Assembly: GCF_004916905.1 (NCBI RefSeq)
Contig: NZ_SDLV01000034.1
Span: 1-34,993, forward strand
Direction: 5' to 3'
Source: Chryseobacterium candidae
Lineage (GTDB): Bacteria; Bacteroidota; Bacteroidia; Flavobacteriales; Weeksellaceae
Length of the DNA: 34,993 nucleotides
Below the pieces are notes generated by a model. It was given only the letters and a program-made list of their open reading frames with translations, searched no databases and was not told where the DNA came from. Positions 25,278-32,796 of the stretch are shown piece by piece (within the stretch, counting starts at the first letter, position 1; every line of letters starts with the position of its first letter). The position numbers were made by a program, and so were the translations under genes.

Positions 25278-26297
25278 ATGAGTACCGAAACATTAGAAAA
25301 AGCTAAATCTGCAATTCCTGTCAGAGGATTTTTGGATATAAAAGATATTGCTATTCCTCAGGGTGAAGAATTGGTGAAAGCCATTCTTAAACTTAAAGAG
25401 GAAAAAAATGCGGTTATTCTTGCCCATTATTACCAACCGGGAGAAATTCAGGACATCGCAGATTTCCTTGGAGATTCTTTACAGTTGGCAAGACAGGCTA
25501 AAGATACCAATGCTGACATGATTGTATTCTGTGGAGTACATTTCATGGCAGAAGCCGCTAAAATTCTGAATCCAACTAAAAAAGTAGTTCTGCCGGATAC
25601 CATGGCCGGATGCTCACTGGCAGATGGTTGTTCCGGAGAAGGACTGAGAAAAATGCGTGAGCAGCACCCGAATGCTTTAATTGCCACTTACATCAACTGT
25701 AACGCAGAAACTAAAGCTGAAAGTGATATCATCGTAACCAGTTCAAATGCTGAAACTGTAATAGAAGCTCTTCCGAAAGACAGACCCATCATCTTTGCAC
25801 CGGACAAAAACCTGGGAAGATATTTATCTAAAAAAACAGGTCGTGATATGATCCTTTGGGACGGAAGCTGTGTAGTACATGAAGCATTTTCAATGGAAAG
25901 AATTGCTCAACAGCTGGCAGACAATCCGGATGCAAAACTGATTGCACACCCTGAAAGCGAAGAAGCTGTTTTGAAACTGGCTCACTTTATTGGTTCCACT
26001 TCCGCCCTGCTGAACTATGTGGAAAAAGATGACTGCCAGAAATTCATCATTGCAACAGAAGAAGGCATTCTTCACGAAATGAGAAAACGCGCACCTCATA
26101 AAGAACTGATTCCTGCATTGGTTTTTGATGAAAGCTGTAACTGTTCGGAATGTTTCTATATGAAACGCAATACAATGGAAAAATTGTATTTATGTATGAA
26201 ATATGAACTTCCTGAAATTCTTATTGATGAAGAATTAAGGTTAAAAGCATTGAAACCTATTGAAGCCATGCTTGACCTCTCTAAAAGCATAAAATAA
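25278..26297 (+). CDS. nadA: Quinolinate synthase
   Basis: Condenses iminoaspartate with dihydroxyacetone phosphate to make quinolinate for NAD synthesis. The 339-residue protein shows HYYQPGEIQDIADFLGDSLQLA near the start and the [4Fe-4S] cysteines in MAGCSLADGC, ATYINCNAETKAESDI, and CNCSECFYMKRNTMEKLY (about residues 286-303). WDGSCVVHEAF is also typical. Length is a normal NadA. nadB and nadC are not in the window. A long hairpin element directly follows the stop. Confidence 0.95.
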   Translation: MSTETLEKAKSAIPVRGFLDIKDIAIPQGEELVKAILKLKEEKNAVILAHYYQPGEIQDIADFLGDSLQLARQAKDTNADMIVFCGVHFMAEAAKILNPTKKVVLPDTMAGCSLADGCSGEGLRKMREQHPNALIATYINCNAETKAESDIIVTSSNAETVIEALPKDRPIIFAPDKNLGRYLSKKTGRDMILWDGSCVVHEAFSMERIAQQLADNPDAKLIAHPESEEAVLKLAHFIGSTSALLNYVEKDDCQKFIIATEEGILHEMRKRAPHKELIPALVFDESCNCSECFYMKRNTMEKLYLCMKYELPEILIDEELRLKALKPIEAMLDLSKSIK

Positions 26298-26300
26298 ATT

Positions 26301-26440
26301 AAAGAGGTTGTCTCAAAAGTGTCATTCTGAACGAAATGAAATGTAGTGAAGAATCTCATATGTTTGGTTATCAATGAGATTCTTCCTTCGTCAGAATGAC
26401 AAAAGCCAGATTGTTTGACTTTTGAGACAGCCTCTTTTTT
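26301..26440. repeat. Nested inverted-repeat element after nadA, probable terminator
   Basis: An outer stem pairs AAAGAGGTTGTCTCAAAAGT (26301-26320) with ACTTTTGAGACAGCCTCTTT (26418-26437), one mismatch. Inside, GTCATTCTGA and GAAGAATCTCAT face ATGAGATTCTTC and TCAGAATGAC. A T-run follows on the plus strand and an A-rich start on the minus. It can end nadA from one side and the bacteriocin-like gene from the other. The inner family is also at 22418-22493. Confidence 0.85.
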
Positions 26441-26467
26441 ATTGTTATTAAAACAGATATACTATTT

Positions 26468-26671
26468 TTAAGACACTCCTCCGCTCATACACGACATATC
26501 AACAATAACACACATTTTACAACGGTCAGGAAGCATATTAAAAGCCTCGCAAGATGCATCACCGGGATTATTTCCATAAGTTGTATTCTTAGGACATCCT
26601 ATACATGTTAACGAGCCTGCTCCCTGCAAAGTTTGAAGTTGTTTTCTGTTTAATTTCTTTAGATTTTTCAT
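26468..26671 (-). CDS. Bacteriocin-like peptide precursor with double-glycine-type leader (peptide A)
   Basis: A 67-residue peptide begins MKNLKKLNRKQLQTLQGAG, the leader type of double-glycine bacteriocin and pheromone precursors: a basic start, a helical KLNRKQLQ segment, and a small-residue pair (Gly-Ala) where cleavage by an ABC transporter peptidase would fall. The core of about 48 residues has six cysteines: two in LTCIGCPK, then DASCEAF, DRCKMC and DMSCMSGG. This is the first of three similar genes on the minus strand. The cysteines suggest disulfides. No transporter or immunity gene is near, so the function is not known; a family of such peptides is known from Chryseobacterium genomes. 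Confidence 0.7.
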   Translation of the reverse strand: MKNLKKLNRKQLQTLQGAGSLTCIGCPKNTTYGNNPGDASCEAFNMLPDRCKMCVIVDMSCMSGGVS

Positions 26672-26711
26672 TGTATTTAAATTAAATTGATTTCAATCTT
26701 TTTATTCAACG

Positions 26712-26880
26712 CTACAGCACAAGTGCGTAACACATTCCTCCCGGCTTGCCAGCATCACCAATTTCTGCCTCCACGGAAACAAAAAAAATGCCCTCCTCCG
26801 CATGCTTCAATCTGAATAACAGTGAAACCACCATTGATATTTTTCTTCTCTTCTCTTGATAATTTTTGAATTGTTTTCAT
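26712..26880 (-). pseudogene. Frameshifted bacteriocin-like peptide precursor (peptide B)
   Basis: From ATG 26880 the frame reads a leader MKTIQKLSREEKKNINGG, typical of double-glycine precursors, and then a core rich in glycine with CGGG. It reaches a stop at 26755 after 41 codons. A run of eight T on this strand (26781-26788) lies in the core. With seven T the reading would continue for 55 residues to TAG at 26712, with the tail VSVEAEIGDAGKPGGMCYA. That tail is coherent protein and better than the tail of the frame in use. It may be a true frameshift, slippage at the run, or a sequencing error. Peptide A precedes and peptide C follows on the same strand. Confidence 0.55.
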
Positions 26881-26922
26881 AGCATTTAACTTTAAAGTTA
26901 TCAAAGTTGTTTACACTTTACA

Positions 26923-27105
26923 AAACCACAAAAGTCACAAAAGGCTTCATTTTTAAAACACTTGGGTTCACTTAAGTAAGTTTAATGGGATACCGCAGAA
27001 AAGTTCACATAAGAGTAAAATCAAAAATTACCGCAAAACTTAGGTGTACTTATTAAGTTAAGCATATGGCATAGTTCTGAAAAACTTTTGTGTCTTTTAT
27101 GGTTA
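26923..27105. repeat. Inverted-repeat-bounded stretch between two bacteriocin-like genes
   Basis: AAACCACAAAAGTCACAAAA at 26923-26942 (then G) faces its inverse CTTTTGTGTCTTTTATGGTT at 27085-27104, with 18 of 21 matching. Inside, ACTTGGGTTCACTTAAGTAA at 26960 and ACTTAGGTGTACTTATTAAG at 27038 are a diverged direct repeat. No gene is seen in this 180-base stretch, which could be a miniature element. Confidence 0.5.
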
Positions 27106-27153
27106 AATAATGATTATAAAGTTTAAACAACCTCATCATTAAAAGTTTTGAAA

Positions 27154-27348
27154 TCAATACGGATCAAAACATTCAAAGCTCACAAGCACTCTACCCTTAC
27201 AGCATTCCGGCAAAGCGTGATAATCAGCACAGGATCTTGGCTCGCCTGGTCCGTAAGGTCCGGCAGGGCAGTTCTCGAAACAGTTATTCACATCTCCTCC
27301 ACTGATTGATTTCAGATGCCGCCGGTTTAATTTCTTTAAATTTTTCAT
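27154..27348 (-). CDS. Bacteriocin-like peptide precursor with double-glycine leader (peptide C)
   Basis: A 64-residue peptide begins at ATG 27348 with MKNLKKLNRRHLKSISGG, closely like peptide A at residues 1-16 and with a true Gly-Gly. An in-frame ATG at 27396 would add 16 residues to the leader and is rejected. The core holds six cysteines: NCFENCPAGPYG, RSCADYHALPECCKG, and SFECFDPY. Spacing differs from peptide A except for a shared C-x-A/E-x-x-A/M-LP-x-x-C part (CEAFNMLPDRC and CADYHALPECC), so the two are probably paralogues. A candidate promoter lies 55 bases upstream. Confidence 0.72.
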   Translation of the reverse strand: MKNLKKLNRRHLKSISGGDVNNCFENCPAGPYGPGEPRSCADYHALPECCKGRVLVSFECFDPY

Positions 27349-27402
27349 GATTATTGCATTATCAGTTAATATTATAAATGTAAGGTTTTTAATCAATTAC
27401 AC

Positions 27403-27410
27403 CAAATATA
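27403..27410 (-). promoter_or_regulatory. Candidate -7 promoter element for bacteriocin-like peptide C
   Basis: On the minus strand TATATTTG fits TAnnTTTG, 54 bases before the ATG at 27348. No clear -33 TTG is seen. Confidence 0.45.
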
Positions 27411-27449
27411 TCTCAAAAAAAGGAAATATGTTTTTATTATGTTAAAAAG

Positions 27450-27479
27450 TTGGCTGTTTCAAAATAATTCGTACATTTG
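27450..27479 (+). promoter_or_regulatory. Promoter of the threonine operon
   Basis: TTG at 27450-27452 and TACATTTG at 27472-27479 match the Bacteroidota promoter with 19 bases between. Transcription would start at about 27484-27486, leaving only a few bases before the leader peptide ATG at 27490. Confidence 0.7.
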
Positions 27480-27489
27480 TTCCGTTACA

Positions 27490-27591
27490 ATGAATTATTT
27501 AAGAAACATATCTGATATTTCTGCCCTGAAATCACCTATTTCAGGCATATCTTCTGTTTCTTCATTCACAACTACAACAATTACCCCATAA
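27490..27591 (+). CDS. Threonine operon leader peptide
   Basis: A 33-codon frame starts MNYLRNISDISALKSP and ends with four Thr codons, then Ile, Thr and Pro (ACA ACT ACA ACA ATT ACC CCA) before TAA at 27589-27591. A run of threonine and isoleucine codons in a short frame just upstream of a thrABC operon is the classic mark of an attenuation leader, like E. coli ThrL. It has its own promoter and almost no untranslated leader. The sequence differs from ThrL. When threonyl-tRNA is scarce the ribosome should stall at these codons and let transcription go on. Confidence 0.8.
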   Translation: MNYLRNISDISALKSPISGISSVSSFTTTTITP

Positions 27592-27639
27592 CGGGGTAGA
27601 TTTTCACATATTATTCCCGTCACCTGTGCTCTTTTTTTT
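27583..27639 (+). promoter_or_regulatory. Threonine attenuator RNA region
   Basis: CCCC at 27584-27587 can pair with GGGG at 27593-27596, and ACGGG at 27591-27595 can instead pair with CCCGT at 27616-27620; the two cannot form together. Eight T follow at 27632-27639. CACA at 27605-27608 and TGTG at 27625-27628 could form a weak hairpin next to the T-run. This is the right layout for attenuation. Which fold is the terminator is not clear from reading alone. Confidence 0.6.
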
Positions 27640-27683
27640 AAAGAGTAGTTAATTCTATTTACCCAATTTCAAAAAAATACTTG

Positions 27684-30131
27684 ATGAAAGTTTTAAAATT
27701 CGGCGGAACATCAGTCGCCCATTCTCAGAATATATTACTGGTGGAAAAAATCGTAAAAAGTGAATCTTTAAAAGGCAAAGTTATTGTCATTGTATCAGCT
27801 CTTCACGGAGTAACAGATCAATTGATTAAAGCAGCAGAGCATGCTTCTGTAAAGGATGAAAACTATATTCAGATTGTTCAGAATCTTGAAGAAAAACATA
27901 TCAGTCTGGTCAAAGAACTTTTCCCAATTGCGGAACAAAGTTCATGGCTAAGCTTTGTAAAAAAACATTTTAACGATATCGAAGAGCTGTGCAACGGAAT
28001 TGCTGTTCTTGGTGAACTTACCAATAGGATTAAAGATAAAATTGCTTCTTACGGAGAATTTCTGTCCTCAAAAATTATAGCTGCAAGATTACTGCATCAA
28101 GGATTGGACTGCGTTTGGATGAACTCTGCAGAACTGATCAGAACAGACAGTAATTTTACCCATGCAAAAGTAGATTTCAAATACACCGATCATAATATTG
28201 CCCGTTTTCTGAGTGAAAATCAGAACCGCATTACCGTAGGACCAGGTTTTATTGCGAATGACGGGAAAAATAACGCCACAACATTAGGGAGAGGCGGATC
28301 AGATTATACGGCATCTATCATTGCAGCAGCTGTTCATGCAGAAGAACTCCAGATCTGGACTGATGTAAGCGGAATGATGACAGCCGATCCGCGTCTGGTT
28401 TCCAATGCTAAACCTATTTCAGAAATATCTTATCATGAAGCGATGGAACTGTCACATTTTGGAGCAAAAGTACTTTATCCGCCTTCCATTCAGCCTGTAA
28501 TGATAAAAAATATTGACCTGATCATCAAAAATACCTTTGATCCTGATGCACAGGGAACTTTAATCTCTCATCAACTGAAATCTTCAGACGATGAAAAACA
28601 GATTGCAGTAGGAATTTCCAATATGAACAGTATTGCCCTGCTTACACTGGAAGGCAGCGGAATGGTAGGGATTCCTGGAATTTCTGCAAAACTTTTCCAG
28701 TGTTTAAGTCAGGAAAAAATAAATGTCATTCTTATTACCCAAGGATCTTCAGAGCATTCTATCACCATTGCTATTGAAGAAAAAGAAGCTTTACGTGCTG
28801 AACACGCGATCAATTTTTCTTTTGCTGATGATATCAATCTAAAAAGGGTATATGCTGTGAAAATTGAAACAGGACTTTCCATTGTAGCGCTTGTAGGAGA
28901 AAGCATGAAAAGCAGAAGCGGTGTGAGCGCAAAAATGTTCGGATGTCTTGGAAATAACGGGATCAATATAAGAGCAATTGCGCAGGGATCTTCAGAAAGA
29001 AATATCAGTATCGTTATTTCAGAAAAAGACAGTAAAAAAGCAGTGAATGTACTTCATGAAGAATTCTTTGAATCTGAAATAAAGCAAATCCATCTTTATA
29101 TCTGTGGAACAGGAAATGTAGGTTCAAAACTGATTCAACAGATTTATAACCAAAATGATTATTTAAAAGAAAACTTTTTGATCAATCTCAGAATTGCCGG
29201 AATTTCCAACAGCCGTCATATGATGTTTTCTGATCAGGGAATACCACAGGAAAATTATCTTAACTGGAATCAACTGGGTGAAAAAGCTTCTGCAAGGGAA
29301 TTTGCTGATGAAATTATCCGCAGAAACCTTAGAAATTCTGTTTTCATTGATGTAACAGCAAGTTCTGACGTTCCTGAAGTGTATGAAAGTTTATTAAAAA
29401 GAAGTGTAAACATAGTAGCTTGTAATAAAATTGCAGCATCTTCAGATTTTAAAAGCTATAAAACCTTAAAAAACACAGCAAGAAACCACAGCTGCAATTT
29501 CTATTTTGAAACCAACGTAGGAGCAGGACTTCCAGTAATAGGAACCATTAATGACCTCATCAAAAGCGGAGACCAAATTCAATCCATTAAAGCTGTATTG
29601 AGTGGAACACTGAATTTTGTATTTAATGAATATGACGGAAGCAGAACTTTTTCTGAAGTTGTAGCCCAGGCTCAGAAAGAAGGATACACAGAGCCGGATC
29701 CAAGACTTGACCTGTCCGGAACAGATGTAGCAAGAAAAATTTTAATTCTGGCCAGAGAGGCAGGATATCCGCTCCAGTTTGAAGATATTGAAAATATAGG
29801 TTTTCTGCCTGAAGAATGCATGGAGGGAAGCGTTGAGAGTTTTTATGAGAAACTTTCAGTATATGAAGAACATTTTAAAAGCTTATTGAACAATGCTAAA
29901 AAAGAAGGCAAAATATTAAAATACGTAGCAGAATTTGAAAATGGAAAAGCAAAAGTAAGTTTACAGCATATTGCTCCGGACAGCGATCTGTTTCATCTAT
30001 ATGGCAAAGACAATATTGTCATTTTTAAAACTCTGAGATATTCCGAACAGCCTTTAGTTGTAAAAGGTGCCGGTGCCGGAGCTGATGTAACGGCAAGCGG
30101 AGTTTTTGCAGATATTATCCGTTCTATATAA
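27684..30131 (+). CDS. thrA: Bifunctional aspartate kinase / homoserine dehydrogenase I
   Basis: Catalyses the first and third steps from aspartate to threonine. The 815-residue protein starts at ATG 27684 with the kinase signature KVLKFGGTSVA. ATLGRGGSDYTA and WTDVSGMMTADPR complete the kinase part (residues about 1-290). Two ACT-type regulatory regions follow (about 310-460), with ISAKLFQCLSQEKINVILIT and VSAKMFGCLGNNGINIRAIA. The dehydrogenase part opens with ICGTGNVGSKL and has VLSGTLNFVFNEYDGSRTFS and GYTEPDPRLDLSGTDVARK. It is the first structural gene, 93 bases after the leader peptide stop, so it is probably under attenuation, and threonine may inhibit it. Confidence 0.95.
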   Translation: MKVLKFGGTSVAHSQNILLVEKIVKSESLKGKVIVIVSALHGVTDQLIKAAEHASVKDENYIQIVQNLEEKHISLVKELFPIAEQSSWLSFVKKHFNDIEELCNGIAVLGELTNRIKDKIASYGEFLSSKIIAARLLHQGLDCVWMNSAELIRTDSNFTHAKVDFKYTDHNIARFLSENQNRITVGPGFIANDGKNNATTLGRGGSDYTASIIAAAVHAEELQIWTDVSGMMTADPRLVSNAKPISEISYHEAMELSHFGAKVLYPPSIQPVMIKNIDLIIKNTFDPDAQGTLISHQLKSSDDEKQIAVGISNMNSIALLTLEGSGMVGIPGISAKLFQCLSQEKINVILITQGSSEHSITIAIEEKEALRAEHAINFSFADDINLKRVYAVKIETGLSIVALVGESMKSRSGVSAKMFGCLGNNGINIRAIAQGSSERNISIVISEKDSKKAVNVLHEEFFESEIKQIHLYICGTGNVGSKLIQQIYNQNDYLKENFLINLRIAGISNSRHMMFSDQGIPQENYLNWNQLGEKASAREFADEIIRRNLRNSVFIDVTASSDVPEVYESLLKRSVNIVACNKIAASSDFKSYKTLKNTARNHSCNFYFETNVGAGLPVIGTINDLIKSGDQIQSIKAVLSGTLNFVFNEYDGSRTFSEVVAQAQKEGYTEPDPRLDLSGTDVARKILILAREAGYPLQFEDIENIGFLPEECMEGSVESFYEKLSVYEEHFKSLLNNAKKEGKILKYVAEFENGKAKVSLQHIAPDSDLFHLYGKDNIVIFKTLRYSEQPLVVKGAGAGADVTASGVFADIIRSI

Positions 30132-30141
30132 AAATACAATT

Positions 30142-31062
30142 ATGAAAAAAGTAAAATTAAAAGTACCCGCTACTGTTGCCAACCTGGTTTGCGGATTTGA
30201 TATTTTAGGAATGGCAGTTCATGATCCATATGATGAAATGGAGTTAAGACTATTGGAGACTCCTGATATTATTATAAGACATACAGACTCTTTCGGGCTA
30301 CCTGAAGAACCTTCCGGAAATGTTGCCGGAATTGTTCTCTTAAAAATTCAGGAACACTTTAATCTGAAAAACGGCTTTGAGGTCATTATCCATAAACATA
30401 TAAAGCCCGGAAGCGGGCTCGGCTCCAGTGCGGCAAGTGCCGCCGGAGCCGCCTTCGGAGCCAATGTATTATTAGGAAACAAGTTATCAAAGGAAGAAAT
30501 GGCTCATTTTGCCATGTTTGGAGAAGAACTGGCTTCCGGGGTACGCCATGCAGACAATATCGCGCCATGCATCTATGGTGGAATTACGCTGGTAAAGTCT
30601 ACCAACCCGATTGATATTATTCCACTTAACAGCCCTGATTTATTTGTGACGGCAGTACATCCGCAGGTAGAAGTCAAAACTTCGGATGCCAGACAGATTT
30701 TAAAGAAAAATATTACTTTAAAAAGTGCCGTGGAACAATGGGGAAACATAGCCGGGCTGATAGCAGGAATTCAGAAAAATGATTTTTCATTGATTGGAAG
30801 AAGCCTCAAGGATGTCATTATAGAACCTGTCCGCAGTATTCTGATTCCGAAATTTAATGACATCAAGATGAAAGGCTTGCAATTGGGAGCTTTGGGAGGC
30901 GGAATTTCCGGTTCAGGGCCTTCTATTTTTATGCTGTCTGAACAAAAAGAAACAGCAGAAAAAATAGCTCAGATGATGGAATCAGTGTATAATGAAATTG
31001 AAATAAAAAGTTTTGTCTACATTTCAAAAATAAACCCGGCTGGTATCCAAATCGTTGAATAA
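30142..31062 (+). CDS. thrB: Homoserine kinase
   Basis: Phosphorylates homoserine for threonine synthesis. The 306-residue protein starts at ATG 30142, ten bases after thrA ends; an in-frame ATG at 30106 would overlap thrA and add 12 foreign residues. It has the GHMP kinase glycine-rich loop PGSGLGSSAASAAGAAFG at about residues 88-105 and the C-terminal GGGISGSGPSIFML. The start VKVPATVANLVCGFDILG is typical. Second gene of the thrABC run. Confidence 0.95.
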   Translation: MKKVKLKVPATVANLVCGFDILGMAVHDPYDEMELRLLETPDIIIRHTDSFGLPEEPSGNVAGIVLLKIQEHFNLKNGFEVIIHKHIKPGSGLGSSAASAAGAAFGANVLLGNKLSKEEMAHFAMFGEELASGVRHADNIAPCIYGGITLVKSTNPIDIIPLNSPDLFVTAVHPQVEVKTSDARQILKKNITLKSAVEQWGNIAGLIAGIQKNDFSLIGRSLKDVIIEPVRSILIPKFNDIKMKGLQLGALGGGISGSGPSIFMLSEQKETAEKIAQMMESVYNEIEIKSFVYISKINPAGIQIVE

Positions 31063-31083
31063 GCTTACTCATAAAAAACAGAA

Positions 31084-32388
31084 ATGAAATATTATAATTT
31101 AAAAGACCATCTGGAAAAAATTGATTTCAGAGAGGCGACAATAAAAGGTCAGGGAAAAGAAAAAGGATTATTTTTCCCTGAAAACATTCCCCATTTTGAC
31201 GAAGAACTCATTCAAAATCTTCATCAGTATTCCAATGAGGAAATTGCGTACAGATGTATGAAAGACTTTGCAGGAGATGAAATTCCATCAGAAATACTTA
31301 AGGAAATTGTTGCAGAAACTGTAAGTTTTGAGATTCCTTTAGTCAAAATCAATAAGCACATATCCATATTAGAGCTGTTTCATGGTCCTACCCTGGCTTT
31401 TAAAGATATCGGGGCAAGATTCATGAGCCGCTGTCTTTCCTATTTTTTGAAAGACCGGAATAAAAAAGTCACTGTTCTTGTCGCTACTTCAGGAGATACG
31501 GGAGGAGCTGTTGCCCACGGATTTTATAAAATTCCACAAATCAATGTGGTCATTCTTTATCCTAAAAACAGAGTCAGTCCGGTTCAGGAAAAACAACTGA
31601 CCGCGTTGGGCGAAAATATTTCAGCATTGGAAGTAAACGGAAGTTTTGATGATTGTCAGAATCTTGTTAAACAGGCTTTTTCAGATGAAGAAGTCAACAG
31701 TCAGTTATTTTTAACCTCTGCCAATTCTATCAACGTTGCAAGATGGCTTCCTCAGCAAATTTACTATTTAATTGCCTTAAAACAATGGATGCAGGAACAC
31801 AAAGAACAGCCCGTAATCTGTGTACCTAGCGGAAACTTCGGAAATATCTGTGCCGGGCTTCTGGCTCATGTCAGAGGTTTGCCTGCCAATCATTTTATTG
31901 CCGCCTGTAATGCCAATCATGTAATTCCTGATTATTTTATAACTCAGAAATACCAGCCACAAAAAGCAATTGCTACCTTATCCAATGCCATGGATGTAGG
32001 AGATCCGAGTAATTTTGTACGAATTCTGGAGCTTTTCGGGCATCAGTTTGAAATCGTAAAAAATAAAATTTCAGCTTATTCCGTTGATGATGAACAGACC
32101 ATAAACACCATCATGGAAGTCTACGAGAAACACGGATATATTCTGGAACCTCACAGTGCTGTAGCATTTGCTGCAATGGAAAAATATCTGAAAGAAAATC
32201 CTGAACAGAAAGGATTTATTCTGGGGACTGCCCATCCTGTAAAATTCCCCGATGCTGTGGAAAAAGCCATTCATGGTCAGATTGAAATTCCTGAATCGTT
32301 GAAGGGGCTCATGAAAAAGGAGAAAAAAACTGTAGAAATAAATTCAGATTTTGAAGAATTAAGACGATTTTTGCTTCATAAAATCTGA
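31084..32388 (+). CDS. thrC: Threonine synthase
   Basis: Converts O-phosphohomoserine to threonine with pyridoxal phosphate. The 434-residue protein has the cofactor lysine in HGPTLAFKDIGARFM (about residue 110) and the phosphate-binding loop VATSGDTGGAVAHGFY. VPSGNFGNICAGLLA and GDPSNFVRILELF are further PLP-fold signs. It lies 21 bases after thrB and four bases before folB. Length fits the E. coli-type enzyme. Confidence 0.95.
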   Translation: MKYYNLKDHLEKIDFREATIKGQGKEKGLFFPENIPHFDEELIQNLHQYSNEEIAYRCMKDFAGDEIPSEILKEIVAETVSFEIPLVKINKHISILELFHGPTLAFKDIGARFMSRCLSYFLKDRNKKVTVLVATSGDTGGAVAHGFYKIPQINVVILYPKNRVSPVQEKQLTALGENISALEVNGSFDDCQNLVKQAFSDEEVNSQLFLTSANSINVARWLPQQIYYLIALKQWMQEHKEQPVICVPSGNFGNICAGLLAHVRGLPANHFIAACNANHVIPDYFITQKYQPQKAIATLSNAMDVGDPSNFVRILELFGHQFEIVKNKISAYSVDDEQTINTIMEVYEKHGYILEPHSAVAFAAMEKYLKENPEQKGFILGTAHPVKFPDAVEKAIHGQIEIPESLKGLMKKEKKTVEINSDFEELRRFLLHKI

Positions 32389-32392
32389 AGCA

Positions 32393-32761
32393 ATGAGCAA
32401 AATATATCTTGAAGATGTAAGAATATATGCATACCACGGTGTACTTCCTGAAGAAAATATCATCGGTACCTATTATATTCTGAACATAGAACTTCATACC
32501 GATCTGTGGAAAGCAGCAGAATCTGATGATTTACATGACACTATAAGTTATGCAGATATCAATGATATCCTCCACAGCGAAATGAAAATAAAGTCCAGAT
32601 TACTGGAACATGCAGCGGGAAGAATGATTACAAAAATTCACAACAGTTTTCCTCAGATCGATTATATTAAATTAAAAATCACCAAAATAGCTCCGCCGAT
32701 GCAGGGAGAAATGAAAGGTGCAAGTATTGAGTTGGAAAAGAGCTTTAAACCGGAAAATTAA
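32393..32761 (+). CDS. folB: Dihydroneopterin aldolase
   Basis: Cleaves dihydroneopterin to 6-hydroxymethyl-dihydropterin and glycolaldehyde in folate synthesis. This 122-residue protein opens with KIYLEDVRIYAYHGVLPEE, the family signature that carries the pterin-anchoring Glu, and has TISYADINDI and the late LKITKIAPPMQG, where the conserved lysine lies. Four bases after thrC, it is probably in the thr transcript, a place that has no clear link to threonine. Confidence 0.93.
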   Translation: MSKIYLEDVRIYAYHGVLPEENIIGTYYILNIELHTDLWKAAESDDLHDTISYADINDILHSEMKIKSRLLEHAAGRMITKIHNSFPQIDYIKLKITKIAPPMQGEMKGASIELEKSFKPEN

Positions 32762-32796
32762 AATTCTTATTTTCGTTCATTAAAAAAACATACAAA

